From the NCBI GenBank assembly GCA_002375995.1, contig DFNI01000001.1:1-30901 (forward strand): DNA of 30,901 nt, given 5' to 3'. This DNA comes from Acetothermia bacterium UBA3571. GTDB lineage: Bacteria; Bipolaricaulota; Bipolaricaulia; Bipolaricaulales; Bipolaricaulaceae. The notes beneath the pieces were generated by a model, which was not told the origin of the DNA, did not search any database, and saw only the letters and a list, made by a program, of their open reading frames with translations. Numbering within the stretch: the first letter of the stretch is position 1; each line of letters starts with the position of its first letter. Below are positions 8,021 to 14,672 of the stretch, one piece after another. A program made the position numbers and the translations under genes.

Positions 8021-8497
8021 ATGATGAAGGTCTATTTTGAGCTGAACGGAGAACAAAAGTACGTGGAGATAAAGCCGGGGGAGAGGCTTCTGGATCTTTT
8101 GCGGCGGCTGGGGATGAAGTCGGTGAAGGAGGGGTGCCGCACCGGGGAGTGCGGCTCCTGTACAGTCCTTCTGGACGGGAGGCCGGTGCGTTCCTGCCTC
8201 ACCTTCGCCGCCAAGGCCAAGGGACACCGTATTACTACCCTGGAAGGATTGGGGTCCCCTGAAGACCTCCATCCCTTACAGGAAGCCTTCCTGGAGACGG
8301 GGGCGATCCAGTGCGGTTTCTGCACCCCCGGTATGATCCTCGTGGCCTATCACCTCCTCTCCCACAACCCGGACCCTACCCCCGAGGAGGTGCGGGAGGC
8401 GATCTCCGGGAACCTGTGCCGCTGCACCGGGTACGCCAAGATCGTGGACGCGGTGCTTCTGGCGGCGGAGCGGAAACGAAAGGGGGACTGGCGATGA
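8021..8497 (+). CDS. Xanthine dehydrogenase family, 2Fe-2S subunit
   Basis: This is the small iron-sulfur subunit (158 aa) of the molybdenum hydroxylase; it carries two 2Fe-2S clusters that relay electrons from the molybdenum site to FAD. The N-terminal plant-ferredoxin-like domain has Cys39, Cys44 and Cys47 (CRTGECGSC) and Cys59. The C-terminal helical domain has CGFCTPG (Cys98, Cys101) and CRCTGY (Cys133, Cys135). All eight ligands are present and the length is typical. Starts at 8021 or 8024 are possible, and neither has an SD: a good SD (AGGGAGGTGA, 7941-7950) lies about 70 bases upstream, separated from the ATG by the heptamer repeat. The stop overlaps the next ATG (ATGA at 8494). Confidence 0.95.
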   Translation: MMKVYFELNGEQKYVEIKPGERLLDLLRRLGMKSVKEGCRTGECGSCTVLLDGRPVRSCLTFAAKAKGHRITTLEGLGSPEDLHPLQEAFLETGAIQCGFCTPGMILVAYHLLSHNPDPTPEEVREAISGNLCRCTGYAKIVDAVLLAAERKRKGDWR

Positions 8498-10794
8498 AGG
8501 TCGTGGGAAAGAGCGTGCGCAAGGTAGACGGAATTCCCCTCGCCACGGGGCAGCCGGTCTTCACCCTGGACGTGGACCTTCCCGGGGCGGCCGTGGGGAA
8601 GGTCCTGCGGTCCCCCTACGCCCATGCCGAGATCGTGCGGATAGACACGAAGAAGGCGGAGGAGCTTCCCGGGGTCCTGTGTATCCTCCACCACGGGAAT
8701 GTCCCCCGGACCCCCTACACCACCGCGGGCCAAGGCTGGCCCGAGCCCTCCCCCTACGACACCTTCCTCTTCGACAAGAAGGTCCGCTTCGTGGGGGACC
8801 GGGTGGCGGCGGTGGCGGCGATTTCCGAGGAGATCGCCGACGAGGCCCTCCGGCTCATCGAGGTGGAGTACCGGGAGCTCCCCGCGGTCCTGGACCCAGA
8901 AGAGGCCACGGCCCCTGGGGCCCCGGTGATCCACGACGAGGAGGACGCCCGGGGAATCCACGATCCCCAAAGGAACATCGCCGCGGCCATCGACATCCGC
9001 GTGGGGGATATCGAGCGGGGCTTTTCGGAATCGGATGTGGTGGTGGAGACCACGTGTGAGTTCCCCTACGTGCAGCACGTACCCCTGGAGCCCCACTGTG
9101 TTGTCGCCTATCTGGACGAGGAGGACCGGTTGGTCATCCGGTCAGCCACCCAGGTTCCCTTCCACGTGCGGAGGATCGTGGCCCGGGCGTTGGGGCTACC
9201 ACTTTCGCGGATCCGGGTGGTGAAACCCCGGATCGGCGGGGGATTCGGCACCAAGCAGGAGATTATCCTGGAGGACGTGGCCGCGGCGCTTGCCCTCCGG
9301 GTCCGGCGGCCGGTGGTGATGAAGTACACCCGGGCCGAGGAATTCACCTCCGCCCGCACCCGCCATCCCATGAAAGTTCGGGTGAAGCTCGGGGCCAAAA
9401 AGGACGGGAGAATCCACGCCATCGAGATGGATGTCCTCTCCAACACTGGGGCCTATGGGACCCACTCCCTGACGGTCCTTTCCAACGTGGGCTCGAAGAC
9501 CCTCCCCCTCTACAACAAGGCACCTCACCTCTGGTTCCACGGGAAGGCGGTCTACACCAACCTACCGGTGGCCGGGGCCTACCGGGGGTATGGTGCCACC
9601 CAGGGATACTTCGCCTTGGAGGTGGCCATCGACGAGCTCGCGGAGAAGCTCGGCATGGACCCCCTGGAGCTCCGCCTGAAAAACCACATCCGCGCAGGAG
9701 AATCCTCCCCCATATTCGAGAAGATCGGGGAAGGGCGCGAGGGGAAGGCCCAAGTGGTGAAGTCTTGTGCCCTGGCGGAGTGCATCCGGGAAGGTGCAAA
9801 ACGCATCGGCTGGTATGAAAAGCGCGGAAAACACCTGTGGGATGGCCCCTGGGTGCACGGGGTGGGGATGGCCGTGGCTATGCAGGGCTCGGGGATCACT
9901 GACATCGACATGGCCGCCGCCACCGTGGTGATGAACGAGGACGGGACCTTCCGATTGCTCGTGGGGGCCACGGATTTGGGCACCGGGTCCGACACCATCC
10001 TCGCCCAGATCGCCGCCGAGACCCTGGGAGTGCCGGTGGAGGCGATCTCCGTCTACTCCTCCGATACCGATTTCACCCCCTTCGACACCGGAGCCTACGC
10101 CTCGAGCACCACCTACGTCTCGGGCGGGGCGGTCCTCCGAGCGGCGCGGGAGGTCAAACGCCGGATCCTGGAGGTGGGGGCGGCGATCCTGGGGGACCCC
10201 CCCGAGGACCTCGATCTCGCCGAATCGTACGTGGTGAGCAAAAAGACCGGGAAGCGAGTGCCGCTTTCGGAGGTGGGACACCGGGCGATGTACGTCACCG
10301 ATCAAAAACACATCATCGCCACCGCGTCCTTCGTGGCGCCCGAATCCCCGCCCCCGTTTGCCGCGTTCTTCGCCGAGGTCGCGGTGGACACAGAGACCGG
10401 GATCGTGCGGGTGGTGAGGTTCGTGGGAGTTGCCGATTGCGGTACGCCGATAAACCCCGCCCTGGCCGAGGGGCAGCTGGAGGGCGCCATCGTTCAAGGG
10501 ATCGGCCACACCCTCTACGAGGAGATGCTCATCTCCTCCCGGGGAGGGGTACGCAATCCCAGCCTCTTCGACTACCGGATTCCCACCGCGGCGGACGTTC
10601 CCGAGATCGAGGCCGTGCTCATCCCCACCGACGAGCCCACGGGGCCGTACGGGGCCAAATCCATCGGGGAGATAGGGATCAACGGCCCGGCGCCGGCCAT
10701 CGCCAACGCCATCTACGACGCGGTGGGGGTGAGGCTGTACCGGATCCCCTTCACCCCCGAGCGGGTATTGAGGGCCTTGCGCACCCGCTCCTGA
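8494..10794 (+). CDS. Xanthine dehydrogenase family, molybdopterin-binding subunit
   Basis: This is the catalytic large subunit (766 aa), which binds the molybdopterin cofactor and hydroxylates its substrate. The N-terminal a/b hammerhead domain starts GKSVRKVDGIPLATGQPVF. The cofactor-binding domains contain IGGGFGTKQE, AYRGYGATQG, GATDLGTGSDTILAQIAAE and PYGAKSIGEIGINGPAPAIANAI. The Glu in the last motif is the expected catalytic base. ATG 8494 overlaps the previous stop; a frame open from 8311 is just the shadow of the small subunit. The BMP-type purine/nucleoside importer upstream supports xanthine or hypoxanthine as substrate, but aldehyde or other heterocycle oxidation cannot be excluded. 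No XdhC-type maturation gene is in the window. Confidence 0.93.
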   Translation: MKVVGKSVRKVDGIPLATGQPVFTLDVDLPGAAVGKVLRSPYAHAEIVRIDTKKAEELPGVLCILHHGNVPRTPYTTAGQGWPEPSPYDTFLFDKKVRFVGDRVAAVAAISEEIADEALRLIEVEYRELPAVLDPEEATAPGAPVIHDEEDARGIHDPQRNIAAAIDIRVGDIERGFSESDVVVETTCEFPYVQHVPLEPHCVVAYLDEEDRLVIRSATQVPFHVRRIVARALGLPLSRIRVVKPRIGGGFGTKQEIILEDVAAALALRVRRPVVMKYTRAEEFTSARTRHPMKVRVKLGAKKDGRIHAIEMDVLSNTGAYGTHSLTVLSNVGSKTLPLYNKAPHLWFHGKAVYTNLPVAGAYRGYGATQGYFALEVAIDELAEKLGMDPLELRLKNHIRAGESSPIFEKIGEGREGKAQVVKSCALAECIREGAKRIGWYEKRGKHLWDGPWVHGVGMAVAMQGSGITDIDMAAATVVMNEDGTFRLLVGATDLGTGSDTILAQIAAETLGVPVEAISVYSSDTDFTPFDTGAYASSTTYVSGGAVLRAAREVKRRILEVGAAILGDPPEDLDLAESYVVSKKTGKRVPLSEVGHRAMYVTDQKHIIATASFVAPESPPPFAAFFAEVAVDTETGIVRVVRFVGVADCGTPINPALAEGQLEGAIVQGIGHTLYEEMLISSRGGVRNPSLFDYRIPTAADVPEIEAVLIPTDEPTGPYGAKSIGEIGINGPAPAIANAIYDAVGVRLYRIPFTPERVLRALRTRS

Positions 10795-10837
10795 AGACGC
10801 CGGTGGCCGGGGCCTGCCCGAAGGATGTGCCCGGTTC

Positions 10838-11022
10838 GACGTTGGGAGCGAACTCCGATCAACGTCGGAGACAAGCCTCGAGGTCACAACGTGGGGGACA
10901 AGCCCGACTAACGTTGGGCACAGGGCCCGGCGCTACATTCCCGAATTCGTAGCGTCGCGGTTTATCTGCACCGTTGGTCGCTCCTTGTGTGCGACGTTCA
11001 ATCGCAGCTTGTCCGCGACGTT
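10838..11022. repeat. Inverted array of about seven degenerate 17-base repeats
   Basis: On the plus strand, units resembling AACGTnGGnGACAAGCC start at 10861, 10888 and 10910, with a more diverged copy near 10838. On the minus strand, units end at 10975, 10998 and 11022; the clearest is AACGTCGCGGACAAGCT (11022-11006). Spacing is 22-27 bases. The centre (10931-10954) is a hairpin, CGCTAC paired with GTAGCG. No ORF with a recognisable product covers this stretch. It abuts the 3' end of a decayed ABC ATPase gene and lies 44 bases after the molybdopterin subunit. Confidence 0.75.
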
Positions 11023-11049
11023 GCACGCACCCGGATGTAAGGGAGGACC

Positions 11050-11557
11050 TGGATGAACCCCGGGGGTGACGCTGGACCTCCGCCTCCACACCGTAAACCC
11101 GCCGGAGCTGCTCTGGGGAGATCACCTCTTCCGGCTTTCCGAACGCACACACCCGCCCCTGGGAAGCAACACCAACCGGGAGCAGAAGCGCGCCGCGGGG
11201 TTGAGATCTTGAGAAGAGAGCGCGGTGATCAGGTCACGCTCCCTCGGCAGGTGGCGTATTAGTTCGAGCACCTCCAGCTGATAGCCGATGTCTAAATGTG
11301 TCGTGGGTTCGTCGAGGAGTAACACATCGAGTTCCTGGGTCAGGGCCCGGGCGAGCAGGACTCGCTGCCGCCCGCCTCCGGGGAGTTCAGTGACCAAACG
11401 CTCCGCCAACCCCAGGGTGTCCGTGAGGCACGGCGTCTCCTCCACCGCCAGCAAGTCCTGGGGGCCCCTCGTTGAAAGTGATGTTTCCGGTGGGAATAAC
11501 GCCCCATCAATATGAACTCGGTGGTATCTCAAAAAGTGTGTCCGGCCCAGAAGCATG
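11050..11557 (-). pseudogene. Truncated, frameshifted FecE/BtuD-like ABC ATPase
   Basis: This is the remnant of an ATPase from an iron-siderophore/cobalamin-type importer. The first readable part (11557 down to about 11160) has LLGRTHFLRY, then LTDTLGLAERLVTELPGGGRQRV, where LSGGERQRV is normal. Next come Walker B VLLLDEPTTHLDIG and SSQDLNPAARFCSRLVLL, where the H-loop histidine is Gln. Near 11155-11160 the frame breaks; one base missing from a G-run restores it. The second part (about 11152-11051) reads KPEEVISPEQLRRVYGVEAEVQRHP, the usual C-terminus. The N-terminal third, including Walker A, is absent, and the IS256 remnant adjoins this edge. The repeat array lies just beyond the C-terminal edge. 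It is not expected to be functional. Confidence 0.85.
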
Positions 11558-11589
11558 GCGGCCTTCTCAAAAAAACAGGGACAGAAAGG

Positions 11590-12375
11590 AAGGCCACCAT
11601 GTGGAAAAGCCCCGCGGGCAAATGCTAGGAGAGTTCTTTTCGGGGCTCAAGGACCTGGTCAAGGGCCTCTTGGAGCGGCTCATGTTGGAGGAGCGCAAGC
11701 TCTATCTCGAGGAATATCCCACCAGAGGGAACGGTTACTACACCCGCGACCCTCCTCACCCTCTTCGGCCCCATCGAAGACCTGAGAGTCCCCCGGGGGC
11801 GGGAAGGGGACTTCCACCCCAAACTCCTCCCTACCGCCGGCGGGCCTCCCTGGATTTCATGGAAGTGGTGCTTTTGCTATTACCCCTCGGGGGTGAGCAC
11901 CCGAGCATTTCCCGGTTCACCGAGGCCGTTTATGGGGCATTCTACTCCCCACAGAGTAGCTTTGTGTGGTGCACGCGGTGAGGGATGCATTGGCGAAGGT
12001 GAGGCGGGTGGACCGGGAAGCGATGGCTCAAGATATGAAGCGGATCTACAGGGCGGACACACTTAAGGAGGCCCGTGAGGCCCTGGAGACGTTCGAGCGC
12101 GCCTGGGCGCAAAAGTACCCCAAAATCGTGTCCAGATGGGTAGAGAAAAGCTACGCCTTGTTAGAGTTCCTCGACCATCCCAAGGCGATCCGTTCCTACA
12201 TTTGCACCACAAACCAGCTGAAGCGACTCATGAAGGAAGTGAAACGGAGGGTGAAGGTGGTAGAAAAGCTTTTATAGTGTTGGAGGAAAAGAATCGAACT
12301 ACGCTCAGATGGCGGCTCAAGAGATTCGCGAAAGTACAGGAGGAAACCCACCATGTTGTCGGATACACTGAATGA
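11590..12375 (+). mobile_element. IS256-family (mutator-type) transposase remnant
   Basis: These are fragments of one transposase in several frames. The N-terminal part from 11622 reads ERLMLEERKLYLEEY and NGYYTRD, then shifts to TLFGPIEDLRVPRGREGDF, then to YRRRASLDFMEVVLLL and VYGAFYSPQS (to about 11960). The C-terminal part (11966-12277) reads VRDALAKVRRVDREAMAQDM, then IYRADTLKEAREALETFE, SRWVEKSYALLEFLDHP and IRSYICTTNQLKRLMKEVKR. It finishes in another frame with RWRLKRFAKVQEETHHVV (to about 12370). About 400-450 bases of the middle, including most of the catalytic core, are missing. No convincing terminal inverted repeats were found. It is a dead element. Confidence 0.85.
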
Positions 12376-12401
12376 GGCGCTACCATAAGGGCCTGTGTAG
12401 T

Positions 12402-12430
12402 TTGTAATTTATGGCACAACGAAGTACTAT
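12402..12430 (+). promoter_or_regulatory. Candidate promoter for the secreted protein at 12450
   Basis: A -35 TTGTAA (12402-12407) and a -10 TACTAT (12425-12430) are separated by 17 bp, in an AT-rich stretch just after the IS remnant. The leader to the GTG at 12450 would be very short but includes the SD GAGGT at 12436-12440. Confidence 0.4.
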
Positions 12431-12449
12431 TTTTTGAGGTTGATATCTT

Positions 12450-12950
12450 GTGCAACGAGATCTTAAAATTGCGACTTTTTTGATCATAATTGGTTTTTCC
12501 CTCTCCATCCCACAGCTTGCATTCGGAGAAAAGGGCACAGTCACAATTAGCTGGGTTATTCTCCCTGCCCAGACGTTGTCTTTATATCCAAATACCGATG
12601 TGGGGCATGTGATAAGTCATCGCTTTCGTCTGCTTTTATCTATGGATGAGTTCTCCGTATACAAAGGAGCGATAAAACTAAAAGTGCGCAGTAATATACC
12701 GTGGTTGCTTTCAGTACGGACGGAATGTGAGAAAGAAGGTACACCTACTCATGGTATCCTTATGCTCGTCTTCGGCCACAGGACTTATTCCCTTGGATGC
12801 AAGAACGTTCCCCTGATTACCGGGCCCTTGGGTGAGCATATTTTCACCCTGGAATTTGTGATTATGGTGCTTAGCGAGATGCTAGCGCCAAGGGAAAAAC
12901 TAGAAAGTACTTTGCTGTTCGAAATTTTCCCCTGGGATTCAGCCGAGTGA
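12450..12950 (+). CDS. Small secreted protein, possible beta-sandwich surface subunit
   Basis: The product is 166 aa and of unknown function. It starts with a signal peptide (hydrophobic core about residues 8-24, likely cleaved after AFG at about 26). The mature part alternates hydrophobic and polar residues (TVTISWVILPAQTLSLYP, then IKLKVRSNIPWLLSV), suggesting beta strands. It has two cysteines (TECEK and LGCKN), which could form a disulfide after export. The start is GTG, nine bases after GAGGT. Codon use is AT-richer than the flanking operons. The strand pattern, including a central N-x-P-W/A motif, loosely resembles the minus-strand protein at 14443, so both may be subunits of one surface structure. 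No family was recognised. Confidence 0.7.
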   Translation: MQRDLKIATFLIIIGFSLSIPQLAFGEKGTVTISWVILPAQTLSLYPNTDVGHVISHRFRLLLSMDEFSVYKGAIKLKVRSNIPWLLSVRTECEKEGTPTHGILMLVFGHRTYSLGCKNVPLITGPLGEHIFTLEFVIMVLSEMLAPREKLESTLLFEIFPWDSAE

Positions 12951-13038
12951 AATATTTTAGAAATACCCCAATCACATGTCCTTTGTCGCCAAATATAGCG
13001 ATGAGAAGTCAAAACGATTTGAGCAATTGCTGATTAAT

Positions 13039-13069
13039 AAAAATTGGGGCGAGGAAACCCTCGCCCCAA
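13039..13069 (-). terminator. Intrinsic terminator of the chaperone-like gene
   Basis: An 11-bp stem pairs 13044-13054 with 13059-13069 around a four-base loop. On the minus strand it is followed by five T's (13043-13039). It sits about 25 bases after the stop of the gene at 13093. The plus side has no T-run, so it mainly serves the minus strand. Confidence 0.85.
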
Positions 13070-13092
13070 CCTATCTAGACAGCGCGGCCTAA

Positions 13093-13908
13093 TTAAAATT
13101 TAAATTCGGTTGGCACTTGTTGGAAATAATGTTGTGTTTTTTTGTTTATAGCTCCAAAGAGGATAACACTTAAATGGATTTGATATGTTCCGCTCGGGAG
13201 ATCCTCTGGGGCCAGCCAATACGTGGTATGAGTGTATTCCGTGCCAGGAAGCATTGTATGAGTACGAAGGGGTATCTGATCGATAATATATCCATCACCA
13301 TCTAGTATGTGTAACATAGCGCACACTTGATCTGCATTTATATGTAAATTTCCGTCGTTAGCTATCACCGATCGAATTATAACCCTTCGAGGGTCATTCG
13401 GATCTTGGTTTGCCTCAATTCCTTTGATGGAAAAATGCGGACTCACGTCGCCACCTGGGTTCAACAGGAAAAGGGAAGCCACTTGGGCTACTGTGACCAC
13501 TTGAGCTTCAGAGACCGCTGGCTTTATCTTAAACACAACGGCTACATACCGGCCTCCATAAGGATCGAGGTTTTCCGGCATCTGAACTTTGTATTCAAAA
13601 TAAGTCATCTCGTTAGGTCCCAGTTTCGCTTGTGTAGGTGTTATTTGAAGTAAATCCTTGCCACTATATGGGTAATTGTCCTTTGCCGGATCCAATATGA
13701 GCGGCGTCCCTCCAGGAGCCGTGAACCCCTTGATCTGAGCCTCGATTATCACAGGGGTGTCCCCGGTATTTGTGATGGCGAGCCTTCCCTCATATGAAGA
13801 TCCCGGTGGAAGAACCATCTCTGTGATTACCGGGGATACCGAGACCCCGGCGTATAAGGCCACACTCAGCAGAGTTGTCCAAAACAAACCGGCAACAATT
13901 TTCCGCAT
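13093..13908 (-). CDS. Secreted protein resembling a fimbrial chaperone / DUF916 domain
   Basis: The product is an exported 271-aa protein. The signal peptide covers about residues 1-20 (LLSVALYA, then GVSVSPVI). The mature N-terminus reads VSPVITEMVLPPGSSYEGRL and then AITNTGDTPVIIEAQIKGF. This 'PG ... N-T-G-D-x-P-V' layout is typical of immunoglobulin-like periplasmic chaperones and of the DUF916 (WxL-associated) family. A second part (LGPNEMTYFEYKVQMP, then GGRYVAVVFKI) fits a further strand set, and there is a second domain from about residue 155. There is no C-terminal membrane anchor. The SD AAGGGGTG lies six bases before the ATG. It follows the gene at 14443 by 19 bases and has its own terminator, so the two form an operon. 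The chaperone role is inferred from pattern only. Confidence 0.72.
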   Translation of the reverse strand: MRKIVAGLFWTTLLSVALYAGVSVSPVITEMVLPPGSSYEGRLAITNTGDTPVIIEAQIKGFTAPGGTPLILDPAKDNYPYSGKDLLQITPTQAKLGPNEMTYFEYKVQMPENLDPYGGRYVAVVFKIKPAVSEAQVVTVAQVASLFLLNPGGDVSPHFSIKGIEANQDPNDPRRVIIRSVIANDGNLHINADQVCAMLHILDGDGYIIDQIPLRTHTMLPGTEYTHTTYWLAPEDLPSGTYQIHLSVILFGAINKKTQHYFQQVPTEFKF

Positions 13909-13927
13909 TTAAATCACCCCTTCTTTG

Positions 13928-14443
13928 TCAAATTTCTGGCACCGCGGTAAACACAATTTTCATTTTGCCTACCCCAGGCGGCACGCTGAAATCAATTTTC
14001 AACATGTACTCGATGAGTACCGTCTCTCCTGAAGTAAACCCATCCTCGAATTTGACAATCACCATTTCTCCCTCTTCCGGCACAGTCCAGTCGGCGATGC
14101 CCTCCCCGCTGCCGGGCGCTTTTGTTCTTATGAAGAACTTTCCGTTCTTTATGAGATCGTAGCCAAAATCCTCGATCACGAATTCCTCGAAGAGAGCGGT
14201 TACGCTATATGCTGGAAGGTTTGTGATGACGAGCAGTTCTGTTTGGGCAGTATCCTCGGGGTTGTTCAATGGGTCAACCTCAAAGTCTATTTCTTCTCCG
14301 CTTTCTATAGACAGCATAAGCGTGCCAGCTATTCTAGCTCTCACTTTGACCACTGGGCTTTTGTCCTTTGCGGGAGCCATCAGCGGTGTCATTAGAAGAA
14401 CTCCCAAAACCAGTAGCCAGAGTACCTTTTTTGAAAAAAGCAT
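13928..14443 (-). CDS. Small secreted protein, possible pilin- or WxL-like subunit
   Basis: The product is an exported 171-aa protein of unknown function. The signal peptide covers about residues 1-24 (VLWLLVLGVLLMTPLMAPA). The mature part begins KDKSPVVKVRARIAG, then TLMLSIESGEEIDFEVDPLN and LLVITNLPAYSVTALFE. This resembles small beta-sandwich subunits such as spore-coat-U, DUF4402 or WxL-type domains. ATG 14443 is preferred over GTG 14455 because GAGGTGA (14458-14452) is correctly spaced for the former and overlaps the latter. It is the first gene of a pair with the chaperone-like protein, suggesting subunit and chaperone. No cysteine is present in the mature part. The function is not established. 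Confidence 0.72.
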   Translation of the reverse strand: MLFSKKVLWLLVLGVLLMTPLMAPAKDKSPVVKVRARIAGTLMLSIESGEEIDFEVDPLNNPEDTAQTELLVITNLPAYSVTALFEEFVIEDFGYDLIKNGKFFIRTKAPGSGEGIADWTVPEEGEMVIVKFEDGFTSGETVLIEYMLKIDFSVPPGVGKMKIVFTAVPEI

Positions 14444-14506
14444 AAGAGCGATCACCTCATTTCGAGTTTAAGTAAAAGTGGTGATGTTTTAAAAAATTCT
14501 TCGCCA

Positions 14507-14575
14507 TCACCTCCTTCCTATCTCACTTGATCCCTTTAGGCAGGACCAGCGCTTGCCGAAGTAGTCGATGACACA
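14507..14575 (-). other. Short coding-like fragment, possible gene remnant
   Basis: On the minus strand, a 22-codon open stretch reads CVIDYFGKRWS, then CLKGSSEIGRR and a stop. It has the feel of the tail of a real protein, perhaps a transposase, and is GC-richer than its surroundings. The same bases contain a full SD match (AAGGAGGTGAT), which here just encodes the GRR end. No upstream part of the protein is present. Confidence 0.3.
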
Positions 14576-14587
14576 AACGGTCCGTTT
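14575..14587. promoter_or_regulatory. Perfect 13-bp dyad, possible operator
   Basis: AAACGGTCCGTTT is symmetrical about one central base. It lies in the 229-base gap upstream of the subunit/chaperone-like operon, about 130 bases before the ATG at 14443. With so short a centre it is more likely a protein site than an RNA hairpin. No confident promoter was found in this gap. Confidence 0.3.
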
Positions 14588-14636
14588 TTATGTTTGTTAC
14601 CATTACAAATTATCAGTTTATGGCATATGGCATTGG

Positions 14637-14655
14637 AAAACAAATGGAAATTTGT
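14637..14655 (-). terminator. Weak terminator after the HD-GYP gene
   Basis: A 6-bp stem, ACAAAT (14640-14645) paired with ATTTGT (14650-14655), has a four-base loop and is followed on the minus strand by TTTT. It lies about 18 bases after the stop codon. The stem is short and AT-rich, so efficiency is doubtful. Confidence 0.35.
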
Positions 14656-14672
14656 CCGTAATTCTCATTTGA

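Noticed and set aside
10838..11022. CRISPR array or integron attachment site
   Set aside because: Repeats are short, degenerate and in opposed orientation, spacers are not uniform, and no cas genes or integrase are near. The one GTTGGGC core-like match is not paired as an attC site would need.
11472..11620. Upstream extension of the transposase fragment
   Set aside because: The frame is open but the translation has no transposase similarity before MLGEFF at 11622, and the bases before 11557 belong to the ATPase remnant on the other strand.
11530..12420. Terminal inverted repeats of the IS256 remnant
   Set aside because: Only a GGCCC-centred partial match was found between the two edges, too weak to define element ends.
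14457..14507. Histidine-type leader peptide (MAKNFLKHHHFYLNSK) with a perfect SD
   Set aside because: The SD is only one base from the ATG, too close for normal initiation. The same bases are better explained as the end of a decayed coding fragment, and no histidine genes follow.
14508..14672. Cyclic-di-GMP riboswitch upstream of the surface-protein operon
   Set aside because: The gap was read for the GEMM-I and GEMM-II conserved blocks because of the HD-GYP neighbour; neither was found.
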